64,000 bases of DNA from Epiperipatus broadwayi (lineage: Eukaryota; Onychophora; Udeonychophora; Euonychophora; Peripatidae): the NCBI GenBank assembly GCA_028023455.1, contig JAQFVV010012423.1:4630269-4694268 (forward strand). The letters run 5' to 3'. Made by a program: the position numbers and the translations under genes. Under the pieces are notes generated by a model that saw nothing but the letters and a program-made list of their open reading frames with translations, did no database searches and had not been told where the DNA came from. Shown in pieces: positions 14,021 through 24,956 of this stretch (position 1 is the stretch's first letter; each line of letters starts with the position of its first letter).

Positions 14021-14042
14021 TACAATATATATATATATTGTA
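14021..14042. repeat. TACAA(TA)nTTGTA palindrome at element boundary
   Basis: Exact 22-bp palindrome. Its right half is the first bases (TTGTA) of the element that begins at 14038. Confidence 0.85.
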
Positions 14043-14912
14043 ATGATCTGGAGACGGACTTAATGTCATCTGCACTACAGGGCGCCATCTAGGCATTTGA
14101 ATCTATAAAAATTTATAAAGTAGGCAGATACGTAAGTCCAAAAATTTTTTTTTTTTTTTTTTTTTAAATTTTGATTCTGGTCATTAGCCCAAGTCACTAG
14201 CTCAGGGAGTAGCAGAGATTTAATAATATAATATCTTATCTAATTATATTTCAATATTAAAAAATAAATAAAATAAGCAACTGCCAGTAATTAACATACA
14301 AAAATTTATTTACGCACATATATATATAAAATTTAACATTATTATTTTAGTATGTTTATTTTAGATTTTAATTTGATTTTATAATTTAAATTTACATTTT
14401 AATTTTTATAATATTATAAGTTTACATTTTAATTAAGTTTGCACAGATGGATTTATGGAAGTTTGTTTTATAATGTTGAGTATAGATCGGTTACATAGAT
14501 TACACAGTTAAAAACATTTCAAAGTAAACATAAATGATCAAATTACAAAACCATTGATACCGTCAATTGCATAGGGAATACAAGAAACCCAATGGTGTTC
14601 ATCATAAGACACCGCATTAACACCAATAACTTAAAAGACATCCGAATAAATACATCTTAGATACTCACCATAAGGTATCAGTATTTACCGAATGTCTATA
14701 TATTTTGATCACCTATGAAAACCCAAAACATAATTAACCGATAACCAATCCATGCAAGCGTCTATAAACAACTTAAATTTAATGCATTTTTATTTAGTGT
14801 CGAGTATGAACAGACTACATAGATTTGCATTTGAAAGAAAATATTCTATCCTTATTTAACCTTAGGCCAAAAGTTCACAGTCGAACTAATGCCAATTCAT
14901 CTGATATATCGA

Positions 14913-14926
14913 TATATTTAATGTAA
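14913..14926 (+). repeat. Target-site duplication, left copy
   Basis: TATATTTAATGTAA, identical to 16497-16510. The uninterrupted copy 2 element has this region once (about 37982-38003 in reverse, with two substitutions). Confidence 0.85.
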
Positions 14927-14996
14927 AATATATAATTGTTAATTAGAGAAGATATTAATTAGTATTAAAGTTTATCGGCTTAACGTTTTCGAGGAT
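14921..14996 (+). repeat. 76-bp perfect inverted repeat, left half
   Basis: Exactly complementary to 16395-16470. Starts ATGTAAAATATATAATTG and ends TTAACGTTTTCGAGGAT. It represents the 3' end of the inserted PLE plus six bases of the target duplication. Confidence 0.95.
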
Positions 14997-15070
14997 CCAT
15001 GCCTCATATTCATAGCCTTCATAGAATGTATAATAAAATATGCAAATACAAATATTCAAATAAGCTAGTA

Positions 15071-15965
15071 TTATGTAGCCCATTTCTTCGAGATCTCGAA
15101 GCAAGTATCCTTTCTATTAATGGCATGGATGTTTCCGTTGATGTAAAATGCCTTCTTTATTTTTCTTTTGTGATTATTTGCTTCTGAGCACAATATTATG
15201 GGATTGGTGGGTGTGAAGTTGTGTCCAGATTGTTTAGCATGCTCCAAGAATACAGAGGACGTGTTGCTGTTTTTCTGATCTCTGTTAAATGTGTAAATAT
15301 GTTGCCCCAGTCTAGTATTGATTGTAGCTTTCGTTTCACCATAATATATAGCATGGCATCCAGCCTGAGGGCAAGCAATAGAGTACACCACATGTGGGGT
15401 GAATGATCGATCAATGTGGTCTTTACAGTTGTTAAGCAATCTATTAGAATTAGGTGGAGTTCTAACTGCTATTTTAAATTTATCGTTTAACGCTTTCATT
15501 AGTTTGTTAGATATTTTAGGAATGTAGGGGATTGTTATTCTAGGTAGATTAGTGCGAGGTACATTATTGTTTATTGTATTATTAAATTTTATGATTTTAT
15601 TTTTAATAGCTTTGAATTTGAACCCTGCTGCTAATAGATCTTTAATATAGTTGTTTATGTTTTCTTTCCTGTCTGTTTCATATTTACGTAAATAAAAGTT
15701 TCTAAACAAAAATGCATTAAGGCCAGCAAATTTATGTGATGCAGGTGAGTTAGAGTTAGGGTGGATACAACTGCGAATTTCAAATGGTTTAACAATCATT
15801 TTGTAATCTATTAAGTGGCGATTTCTCGATAAAGAGAGGTCGAGATATTTAAGTTCCTTATTATTTTCATATGTGATGGTGAATGAAAGTTTGGTTAAGT
15901 TTTGTAAATCACGTAGTATATTTAAAGTATTATATTTAGAGGTTACGAATATATATAAAGTCTTG
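15071..15965 (-). pseudogene. PLE RT C-terminus, linker and GIY-YIG endonuclease
   Basis: Continuous frame from the motif C frameshift to the stop at 15071. Using Met at 15799 as residue 1: a linker with PYIPKISNKLMKAL (91-104), then the GIY-YIG domain as VVYSIACPQAGC (137-148), IYYGET (151-156), conserved Arg163 and His167 in TRLGQH. The paired Cys residues in front of the YGET motif are the PLE-specific zinc-binding-like feature. The position that normally carries the metal-binding Glu near the end of the domain reads Lys (K216 in IKKAFYI), so the nuclease may have been inactive even before truncation. The Met start is arbitrary: the true polyprotein start is lost. Confidence 0.85.
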
Positions 15966-16385
15966 GTTGATATTGTGATATTTTGGAAGGATCGATAGCT
16001 CGTATTTATTTAAATATATGCTAGATAAAACACCACTGATAGGAAGGCCCATGGGCCATCCATCTTGCATTGTGTACCACTTGTTTTCAAAGAGTGTAAA
16101 TATATGTGAATCAAGCCATGACAGGAAAGCAATAATGAATTTAACTCTTTCACTAGGGCAATGTGCTCGCAATAGCTCTTTGTGTACTATTTGGATAGAT
16201 GCTTTTCGATTAATTGATCCGTATAGTTCCTTCATATCCATTGTAGCCATAATTGAAGTCTGAGAGATTTGAGTATTTTTGATTTTGGAGATGAATTGGA
16301 GAGACGAGTTTATCGTGTATGAGCCAAAATTAAGGTAATCTATAAGTAATTGATTGATTAATTTGGCTGCTTCAAAATAATGCAC
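15936..16385 (-). pseudogene. PLE reverse transcriptase fragment
   Basis: A 149-residue open segment of a PLE reverse transcriptase, which copies element RNA into DNA at a nicked target. Motif A is visible as DMKELYGSI (residues 50-58) and motif B as QDGWPMGLPISGVLSSIY (107-124). The fingers region expected before motif A is mostly absent because the copy is 5' truncated. The catalytic motif C (normally Y-x-D-D) should follow about residue 140, but the frame shifts there and no Asp pair is present in either frame. The downstream frame resumes as TLYIFVTSKYNT and runs into the next entry. Non-functional. Confidence 0.85.
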
Positions 16386-16394
16386 ACCACCGAA

Positions 16395-16470
16395 ATCCTC
16401 GAAAACGTTAAGCCGATAAACTTTAATACTAATTAATATCTTCTCTAATTAACAATTATATATTTTACAT
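16395..16470 (-). repeat. 76-bp perfect inverted repeat, right half
   Basis: Inverted duplicate of 14921-14996 placed at the 5' end of the truncated PLE. Zero mismatches over 76 bp indicates formation at or after insertion. Confidence 0.95.
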
Positions 16471-16496
16471 ATAGTGAGAAGTAAAGCTATATTTAT

Positions 16497-16510
16497 TATA
16501 TTTAATGTAA
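16497..16510 (+). repeat. Target-site duplication, right copy
   Basis: Identical to 14913-14926. Confidence 0.85.
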
Positions 16511-16551
16511 TACGAAATACGGCAGCACAAAAAGTTAAGAGAAGAAATTGC

Positions 16552-16590
16552 CTCTTGTCAGATAGGAATACATACATCTATCTGACAAGA
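16552..16590. other. Conserved stem-loop in the host element
   Basis: CTTGTCAGATAG pairs with CTATCTGACAAG across a 12-13 nt loop, then AAGAGCAATAAAAAAAAC. The reverse copy keeps the feature at 37893-37945 (CATCAGATAG / CTATCTG), with changes on one side. Shared position in both copies suggests the fold belongs to the element. Confidence 0.7.
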
Positions 16591-17757
16591 AGAGCAATAA
16601 AAAAAACTCCATAGAAAGGAACTGCAGTCTCCAACTTATAATTCCTTCCATAGGCAAACGGGTGAGTACAGCATATACAAACAATTCTGCCCGTAGTGAA
16701 TCTTGCATTACATCTACTAACTACACCAATATATCCAATCCATTGACCCAATTTAACTACGAAACAAATAACCTAAGATTACCCTCCCCTAATATAACTT
16801 TACAAATCTATATAGCCATTCATGCCCAACTTAAGTTTAATATTTATATAACTAGTTTAATGAAAACCAGAAATCATAATAAAACTTAAAGAAAAAATAA
16901 ATAAATAAATGGAAATGATTTTACAAAAGAAATACATTAAATGAAATTATAACTAATTAATAAATAACATTGGTCAGATAGGATTCTATTTCTTAATTAT
17001 TTTAAATATGGAAAGTTTTTAATTTAATATTCATAGTGTTTCAAAATGTTTTTAAAGTTCTTACGATTTTTTTTTCAACGTTCCTCTTTATTCATTGCAT
17101 GCCATTTGGAATCCACATTAAATCCCCCGATGATCCTGTTGTCCTCAGTATAAGAAAAGCGATGTTTCATTTTCCATTTTTATAACAACTGAAGGAATTG
17201 AAAGTGCATCTTTCAATCCCTTAACCTCCAACTCTCCAACTTAACACATCTCAGTCCTCTCTTAATAATTAATAATAATTTCCAACTTTTCCTTTTATAT
17301 TAATCTTAAGGATTGACTCAACATTACATCATCGATGATGGTGGTCTTTTCGCTGAGGTCCGATTCCATAGAGATTTCTTTTTATTTGCTAAAAGTTTCT
17401 ATTGTTTTCCTATCTGACCATTGTTTACACATTTAAATGCCCAAGGGCTTATTCACTTGGACTAATTAAAATAATCATTTCCATAACATTAATTAACCTG
17501 TTTTACAAATCCAAAGATATATTTAAAGATATAATTTTATCTCCAAATCTTTTTACAATTTAGTTTTAAAATAATTTTTCTTTAATAAAGTTTTATTTTA
17601 ATAATTTTTCTCCTCTGTGCGATTTATATATATACAAGTTTAATTTAGAATTTATTTTCAATTTTTCTGTCTTAAAAAAAAAATTTTTAATGCGAACTTT
17701 TTTTTTAATATTTAATAATAATAAAAAATAATGTAACGTCGTCTATGCTCGTTACAA

Positions 17758-17776
17758 TATATATATATATATATTA
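17758..17776. repeat. (TA)n abutting the element's right end
   Basis: TA tract directly after GTTACAA at 17751-17757. Confidence 0.9.
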
Positions 17777-19794
17777 TAAATTATGCTTGTATTACAAAAT
17801 TATTATATGTATAATTTTCATAATGTTGCCTTGAAAACGAATTGCTAAAATGTTTATATGTTTGTGACTGGGCTATTGCAATGAAATTTACATATAATTG
17901 TCTATTTAGAAATTAACAACTTTAGGTTTATTATATAAAAAAATACTATAAAGTAGTTTGTTCAAACAGATATAAAAATGATAATTTATTAATGTACTTT
18001 TAAACGGCCCATCTTGGCTGATTTGATGAAGTTTAGTTAAATATCTTGAATGAATTTTAATTTCACACTATTATCTATTATTATTAGCACTTGTGATCTA
18101 TTAAAAATCACAAACAAATGTACAAAGTGATAAATAATCATTTTTAATCTAGTTGTCTTGATAGCAAATTGATGAATTATTTGTTGGTTTAAGTTTAAGC
18201 ATGAGAGCTGTAGACTTATGCTACAATAAAAAGAAGCCACAAGGATAATAATAGCAATTAATAAGCATTGTAAATATAATATGCCACATTGAGCCAAATT
18301 TAAGAGTAAGAGAACTTTGAACTCACTCTCGCACATTACAAAAAGCCCCATGATACAGAAAGCATATATCATAGAATGATTAGGTTACAACAAATTCTTT
18401 TCTTTTTAATACCTCTTCCCACTACATTACTTACCAATCATCAGCATCACATTGTCATAATAAGATCCACATTTATCTTTTCTGATAAATAATAACATGT
18501 TTCTTATATTTGTGCCACAAGACTTCTTAAAATTAATTTTATTTTGCAAAACAATTTCATTAATAACCATTTCTGCAAATTAAAATCTCAAGGTTCTGTA
18601 ATTAAAATTTTATAACACTAAAAATTTACTCTTCTCATTTAAAGATTATTAGGCAACGAATAGAATCCAAGTAATAATATAGTAACACATACTCATCCAT
18701 AAGATAATATCTACCTAAACTACAATAATAATAAATTTTAAAGAAAATATTTTACTTAAAATAAACACATGAAAAACTCTTAATTTGGAATAAAAGAATA
18801 TATACCAGGCGGTGTACTGAGTGGATAAAGAATTTTATGGCCAGTCAGGATATAAAAGATGACTTCATAATAAATTTTACATCATCAAGATTTCTGGATA
18901 ATATGTGAAGATGATGATTGAAAGACTATGAAACCAAAATTAACAATAAAAACAATATTCATTTTAACAATAAAGACATTTTGGAAATCTACAATCTCAC
19001 CAAAAATATTAATTATTTAAACAAACTGCTGCATAATCCAATCGCAGAAGATAAATATATTTTTTTTAAAACTTTACAGACAAAACAAAAATAAATGTAT
19101 AGATTAAATAATTATTAACTATTATTAACTTTGTCTGTTTATTGAAAATATTTCTCATTATTAACATTACAATAAAAAGTTTTCCATTTTTTACAGTACA
19201 AGGAGATCATTATGTTGCCTTTACAATGAGTACATTTAAACCTTAAATATTTACCAATTCAGTGATGAAATAAGTACTGAATGAAATGTATATCACTCAT
19301 TGAGGCCCAAAAATTACAATTATAATTTCTAAAATGTATTTATCAGTTTTACATCATGTAATACTGACAAAGCACAACAAACATGCTTACACATCAAGAA
19401 CAATCATCAAGCTACACTTAGAATGCAAAAAGTTACACCAAAAAAAAGATATTACTCTTCAGAACTAATTACAATATCAATTCCCCCCCAAAAAAGTCAT
19501 GTAGTACACCATACACACCTTAATACAAATACATAATACAATATATACATCTGTGATTTAAATATAAATAAGGCAATACAAAATAAGTGATAGCATGAAC
19601 TCAAATGGAAGCTCTTACATTTGATGGCAATAAATATGCTAGGACATAGTCTCTAGATATGAGAAAAATGGGAATAAACCATCAAATATATAATAGGAAC
19701 AATAATAATTGTCCTAAATAAAGCATTTTATGCTTAAATATGAGACAAAATAGATAACTTTATATAATGTATTAATATCCACAAGAGAGACAAT
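17777..19794. other. AT-rich non-coding stretch
   Basis: A 111-residue minus-strand frame at 18037-18372 is hydrophobic and Cys/Leu/Ile-rich with no recognised domain, so it is treated as chance. Nothing else seen. Confidence 0.5.
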
Positions 19795-19998
19795 GCTCAA
19801 TTTTTGTATTGGACTATTTCCATCATCTAATATGTGTGTTGAATGTCTTTAGAAAAGTTTAATTTTATTTAGATATTCCAAATGCATGCTGCTGTATGTA
19901 ATATCAGAGCAAACAGGTTAGTATATGCACAACATTTCGAGAGGTATTTTTCTTCCCTCTTCTTCAGGTGTTTCTGGCCTGACTTGTGACAGTACTAG

Positions 19999-20079
19999 CA
20001 TGGGATTCGAACCTGGGTCCTTAGATTCTTGATTCTTGAATTTTAAAGTAATGCTCTAACCAACTGAGGCACCCTGCCA
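19999..20079 (-). ncRNA. tRNA-like sequence in PLE 3' region (left copy)
   Basis: Minus strand reads GTGCCTCAGTTGGTTAGAGC (D-arm/A-box-like) and GGTTCGAATCCC (B box). The T-stem and acceptor do not pair well and the anticodon arm is degenerate, so it is not a functional tRNA gene. It sits about 60 bp beyond the nuclease frame, so it is either a tRNA-derived SINE head joined to a PLE tail or a pol III-like part of the PLE. Confidence 0.65.
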
Positions 20080-20136
20080 AAGGCAACAGTATGTAGTAAT
20101 TTCATATACTTATCTATGAGGTTCCTCCTGATTTCT

Positions 20137-20640
20137 TCACTTTTTCCTCAGAGCAAAGTTTATTAGTGGTTTCCATACATTATGTATAGTCACACTAGGT
20201 TGGCTTATGGGATTTTTTGCCATTGTCATGTTTCTTCTTTGTACGTTTTCTTCTTTATCCAATATTTTTGTATTTTCCCAATCAAACGTATGTTCATTGG
20301 TACATACATGATCTACTACCTTAGACACATCTGTTTTCTCTCTTCTAATCAACAGTTTATGTTCTTGCAAGTGCTTTTGAATGGTATGGCTCATCTTACC
20401 AATATATGTTCTTCCAGATTCACATGGTATTTCATAGATGCAGTTTTTTTCTTTTCAGCATTTCAAGTTTAGGCTTTGTAGATGTTAGAATTCCTTGTAG
20501 TGTGGTATGGCTCTGGAAAGCTGTTCTGATATTATACTGATTGCAGATTTTCTTTAATTTATCTGCTATTTTTGGAATGTATGGGTACACTACAGTACCA
20601 ATAATTGTCTTTTCTCTTGATGGTTTTTTGGTGAGACCAG
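20137..20640 (-). pseudogene. PLE linker plus GIY-YIG domain, frameshifted
   Basis: Right part (about 20450-20630) encodes a PLE linker including YPYIPKIADKLKKIC. A frameshift in an A-rich run near 20445 leads into IYEIPCESGRTYIG, the GIY-YIG core, followed by TIQKHLQEH and DHVCTNEHTFDWENTKIL, typical of the C-terminal part. The Glu usually after the YIG glycine is Lys here. Clearly a different PLE lineage from the 15 kb copy, because sequence and spacing differ. Confidence 0.8.
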
Positions 20641-20651
20641 CCATCCCATCC

Positions 20652-20935
20652 AAAAGCGCTTGCAAAGACATAAACTGATGATTAGGAAAGAGAAAACAGA
20701 TGTGTCTAAGATAGAAGACCATGTATGTACCAATGAACATCCATTCGATTGGGAAAATACAAAAATATTGGATAAAGAAGAAAAGGTACAAAGAAAAAAA
20801 TTTAAAGAAGCTGCTTACATGACAATGGCAAAAAAATCACATAAGCCAACCTAGTGTGATGATACATAATGTATGGAAACCACTAATCAACTTTGCTCTG
20901 AGGAAAAAATGGAGAAATCAGGAGGAACCTCATAG
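20652..20935 (+). pseudogene. PLE GIY-YIG C-terminal part (inverted copy)
   Basis: Plus-strand copy starting just after the YIG core, with RKEKTDVSKIEDHVCTNEHP and FDWENTKILDKEE, near-identical to the left arm. It has an extra KFKEAAY stretch and a stop near 20852. Lacks the catalytic N-terminal half of the domain. Confidence 0.75.
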
Positions 20936-20971
20936 ATAAGTATATGAAATTACTACATACTGTTGCCTGTT

Positions 20972-21052
20972 GCAGCATGGCTCAATTGGTTAGAGCGTTA
21001 CCTTAAAATTCAATAATCAAGAATCTAAGGACCCAGGTTCGAATACCATGCT
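20972..21052 (+). ncRNA. tRNA-like sequence in PLE 3' region (right copy)
   Basis: GGCTCAATTGGTTAGAGCG and GGTTCGAATACC are A- and B-box-like; about 85-90% identical to the left copy by eye. Non-functional as a tRNA by pairing. Confidence 0.65.
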
Positions 21053-21107
21053 ATTATAGTCACTGATCAGGCCAGCAACACCTGAATAAGAAGGGAGAAT
21101 AATACCT

Positions 21108-21243
21108 CTTAAAACATTGTGCATATATTAACCTGATTGCTGTGATATTACTAACAGTGCACATACTAACCTGTTTGCTGTGATATTACTAACAGTTGGT
21201 GCATATATACTAACCTGTTTGCTGTGATATTACTAACAGTTGA
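21108..21243 (+). repeat. Three tandem units in the PLE outer segment
   Basis: Three copies of TAACCTGTTTGCTGTGATAT plus TACTAACAGT, spaced about 40-50 bp by TGCATATA-type linkers. The left arm has one unit (reverse, near 19895-19935), so the expansion is specific to the right copy. Confidence 0.8.
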
Positions 21244-21335
21244 ATGCATTTGAAATATTTAAATAAAATTAAACTTTTCTAAAGACATTCAACACACCTA
21301 TTAGATGATGGAAATAGTCCAATATAAAAATACAG

Positions 21336-23504
21336 CTAGAACACCATCATCACACATCTTCAGAAAGAAAATGCTCAATCTCTTGTAAAAATATATAAAT
21401 AATAGCAATATAAGCATGTACAATTAAAAAAACAAAAGAGAGACTAATGGTACAAACTTTTAAATAAATACTACTTTAATTAACTGATGTGTAAAACCAA
21501 TAATGTGAAAATTATTTGCCAAATCTGGCTTTAAAAAATATAGCCTAAAATAAACATAAAAATATACATCATGTTTACCTTGTCCTGTATAAACATATGT
21601 ATTTAACTAAAGAAATAACTCATGATAAGGAAAATATAACACTTTAAAAATATAGCATTATAAATGGCAAATATTCTGTAAACTCTCAGTTTACCAAAAA
21701 TACACAAATAAAAGACTTTCATCCAGGATATTGTATCATTCAACAGGATATTATCTCGTAATTACTATTCTGCAAATGCTAACAATTTCTTCTACTTGTA
21801 AAAATACAGCAAAGGTAAATTATTGGTAAAGCATTCAAATATTTCTAATAAGCAATAGATTTCCTGGTAAATATGAGCACAAAATATATTAATGCTTATT
21901 TAAATATAATGAAAAAATATTTCAAATAAAGTGCAAATAATAATGATGCATCTATAACATTTTATATAAATTTATTACTTCTCATTATCTTTTTTAAAAC
22001 ACATATTGAAGACAATACATAAGGAGCATGTATTCCTTTGCCAAAAGACAAATTTTATTGCAGAGCAGATTTTATAGTAGTAATAATAATAACAATATAT
22101 AGTAACACAGATTTATAATGAAACAGGTGAGCATATGATAATCTTCAATAAAATTTATATTTCATGACCTTTTATGTTTTATTCACATAGGATGAAACCC
22201 ATTGCAATTATTCAGCACAAGCAATAATTTAGCAATAGTAATATCTTCACATAAATATTCAATTAATATTTTAGATTATATTAAAAATACATAGTCATAT
22301 AATAAATTTTCAAAACAATAGAGTATGTTTATAATCTTAGTTCCACTGAATTAGCTAATATATTTACTGTTTCTTGTCTGAAATTGATATAAAACAAAGT
22401 TTTTGTGAATGAGTAATTTCTATCCTGCAACTATGCTAATGATAAGCAAATACATGTCATTTAAATTCAGGTAAAAAATTTATAAATTTTTCATTGTTTT
22501 CATATCTGTAATTAAATAATCCATTTATGCAAAAGATGAACAATTCCAAAGAAAAACATTTTTTTGAAAACTTTTTAAAATAAAAGTACTTTTGTAAACA
22601 TATGTTGCTGAAGAATATTCAAATGATTTAAAGTCTTTTAATAAAGTTCTTTTTATCAGTGTCTTATAAGTTTATGAGAAAAAACATTTTTACATTGCTA
22701 ATAATTTCTTTAAAATATCAAAAATAGCATAAAGTCTTTGGCAGTCTTAATATTCCAGTGTATAAAACATTCAACTGATAGTACTGAATACTACTAATAA
22801 AAATAATAGTTCACTAAAAGTTCTTACATAATAATGACAAATCATGGAGAATTACATCGAAGTGTACATTTTATATTGAAATAACGTGACAGTTATTGTT
22901 AAATATTTACATAAAACCTCCATTATATTTTTTTTTATGTAGATTATAAAATTATTTTGGTAATTTAGCTTAAAACTTCAGTGCCTGGAGAAAATTAGTT
23001 AGCAGAACATGTTTAACTTTCAGCAAATAAAATTTATTATAAAATATTAAACTGAATAAAATGAAACGTAAGTTTTATTTTTCTACAATAAAAAATAAAA
23101 ATTTTATGATAATTTTTGTAATTAAGTAAATTGGAATTTTTTGTCTTTCTCTTATTTTTTGATAGTTACTGGAAAAGTATTCACTGTGAAAAATACATCG
23201 GTATTTTTTTTTTACTTTTTTCAATGTATTTTGAAGACAATGTTATGGGGGCCTAACAGTAACTATTTATTTTTCTATATTTTTTAATTATTATTTTACT
23301 TTTATATATTTATATTTAATAAAAAATATATGAAAAAATTAATAATGAAACTAATATAAAAAAATAGATTGTGATTGTGTACATTTATATTGTGAATTAT
23401 CTGCATTTTTTGCTATGATGTGTGTTTGTGTCCAATATTTGAATTAGGTGATATGAGACAAAGATAAACATATTTTGCAAATATTATGACCTGATTTAGA
23501 TTTT
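21336..23504. other. AT-rich non-coding stretch
   Basis: No open frame of note and no repeat family recognised. Confidence 0.5.
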
Positions 23505-23730
23505 TCTATAATGTCTTGTCTGCCTTTTAATGATAATAAAAATATGCAAATGTTAAAAGTAAAGATTTTGACAGTATATACACCTGGGTCAATTATACAC
23601 TACTGCAATGTAAATTTCAAAGCTGCATATCAAATGCAAAGAGACATGGCAGTTGATGAAGCTATTACTAAATTTATGGTCAGAGTTGCATGAGCAATAT
23701 GAGCCCTCAAAACCTATAAAGATACAATAA
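23505..23730 (+). pseudogene. piggyBac transposase fragment
   Basis: Frame 23511-23693 reads CLPFNDNKNMQ, NVNFKAAYQMQRDMAVDEAI and TKFMVR, matching the region around the first catalytic Asp of piggyBac transposases (family pattern: L-F-D-N-K, N-x-x-F, S/V-D-E-x-M-x-x-F-K-G-R). The Asp in VDEAI is retained. A one-base shift near 23690 brings in EQYEPSKPIK, matching the family's QYMPxKPIKR. Only about 75 residues of roughly 550-600 remain. No terminal repeats were found nearby. Confidence 0.72.
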
Positions 23731-24530
23731 ATAATAATACTTCTTATGAACTCTAAACTAGTAACTTATGTATCTCAAGATTAGCTCTATAATGAATTTA
23801 GTATTTCATTCACTTTTTATTTTATTATTTTATTTTGTATATAGTGATTATTTTAGTAGTATTTTTTTATAAATTACAGTATTGAAGTTCTTTATTATAA
23901 TATTCAAACTATACTAATTGTTGATCAATATTAACTACTTTTTATAATAGATGTCATTAGGGATGATATATTTCTTGCAAACCCCTGTATGGAAATACAT
24001 GTTGAAGGGCTACTAGGGAAAATGAAAGACACTAATGTCTTTATTCTATAAAGTTTTCAAGTAATGGATTACCTTATGTAAGTGTTATTATATATTAATT
24101 TTTTAGAAATTTTATGGTGAATCCAACTAACCTTCTAACAAAAATATAATTTTAAGTTGTATGCATGATAATTTAGAATTTATGGAATAATATAAAAATA
24201 ATTATTAGAAATATTAACTTTTATTCTTTTTTCATTACTTTGAATATCAAAGACTATATTTTTTCAGCTTAATTATATTTTTTGATGTTTGATCTTTTAA
24301 ATAATATATTTTATATCATTTTTATCAATAAAACTTAAAAGTTATGATTAAATTTGTGGTTTAGCATATTTTTTTAAATATTCAATATAGCTGCTTGTAA
24401 GTGAAGAGGTTATAGAAGGCATTATCATTTGAATGTCAAGCCATAAAAGTTGGCTTGCTATAGAATTAACTTATTGATTTATTTTGAAAAATACTATGAC
24501 AATTAGATAGTTGGATATTTAGCTGTACTG
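23731..24530. other. AT-rich non-coding stretch
   Basis: No coding similarity beyond the piggyBac scrap is visible. Confidence 0.45.
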
Positions 24531-24534
24531 ATAG

Positions 24535-24621
<87 letters not shown>
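24531..24621. repeat. Two (TA)n tracts around a palindromic junction
   Basis: ATAGTTATAT, a TA run, then ATATAACTAT form an inverted repeat at 24531-24590, followed by a second TA run to 24621. Confidence 0.9.
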
Positions 24622-24622
<1 letters not shown>

Positions 24623-24956
24623 CCATGTGCCACCATCATTTGTGCAGAGTATATGCTGTACATATATAAAACACATCATCACAGGTTTTTCTGGGCATAG
24701 TGTTGAGAGATCCCTGACTTTGATAAAGTAATATTCATAATCACATCCCATCCATATGAGATTGTAAAAGAGTGGGCATCTTAATAAGGGTCTTTATCAG
24801 AAATGAAAACCTGATTTGAAACTTTAAATTGTATTTATTTTCATAATTTATTATTAATTTTAAAATTTGATTGACTATTATTTTAAATAATATATCATAA
24901 GATCAATTTCATGCCAGATTCAGAATTCTATAAATTTAAACAAGCTTATTAACAAC

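Larger units (their letters stand above)
14927..16496 (-). mobile_element. 5'-truncated Penelope-like element (GIY-YIG type)
   Basis: A 1,570-bp insertion on the minus strand, framed by a 14-bp target duplication. From 5' (right) to 3' (left) it holds about 34 bp of unassigned sequence, an inverted copy of its own 3' end, a truncated reverse transcriptase, a linker, a GIY-YIG endonuclease domain and a short 3' untranslated end. RT followed by a C-terminal GIY-YIG is the diagnostic order of endonuclease-bearing PLEs. The copy is dead: N-terminal RT missing, frame broken at motif C, and a putative nuclease residue changed. Confidence 0.85.
14038..17757 (+). mobile_element. Non-autonomous TIR element, copy 1, interrupted by a PLE
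   Basis: Begins TTGTAATGATC and ends with a sequence whose reverse complement is TTGTAACGAGC, giving an 11-bp imperfect terminal inverted repeat, with TA tracts on both sides. Removing the inserted PLE plus one target duplication (1,584 bp) leaves about 2,136 bp, matching the 2,126-bp reverse copy at 36705-38830. It has no coding capacity of its own. It contains a poly-T run near 14141, a stem-loop at 16552-16590 and blocks conserved in copy 2. Which enzyme mobilised it is unknown; TA flanks could be a TA target duplication. Confidence 0.8.
19795..21335. mobile_element. Inverted pair of PLE 3' ends with tRNA-like tails
   Basis: Arms 19795-20385 and 20652-21335 are inverted copies of one sequence: PLE GIY-YIG coding region innermost, then an untranslated part, a tRNA-like block, and an outer segment with CTTTAGAAAAGTTTAATTTT / AATTAAACTTTTCTAAAGAC. 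The spacer 20386-20651 belongs to the left copy and encodes its upstream linker. Both 3' ends point outwards. Confidence 0.8.

Noticed and set aside
15221-16263. Plus-strand open frames over the PLE
   Set aside because: Antisense shadows of the RT and GIY-YIG frames.
18037-18372. 111-residue hydrophobic minus-strand frame
   Set aside because: No domain, codon bias or promoter; length is within chance for this composition.
19999-20079. Functional tRNA gene
   Set aside because: A and B boxes are present but acceptor, T-stem and anticodon stem do not pair.
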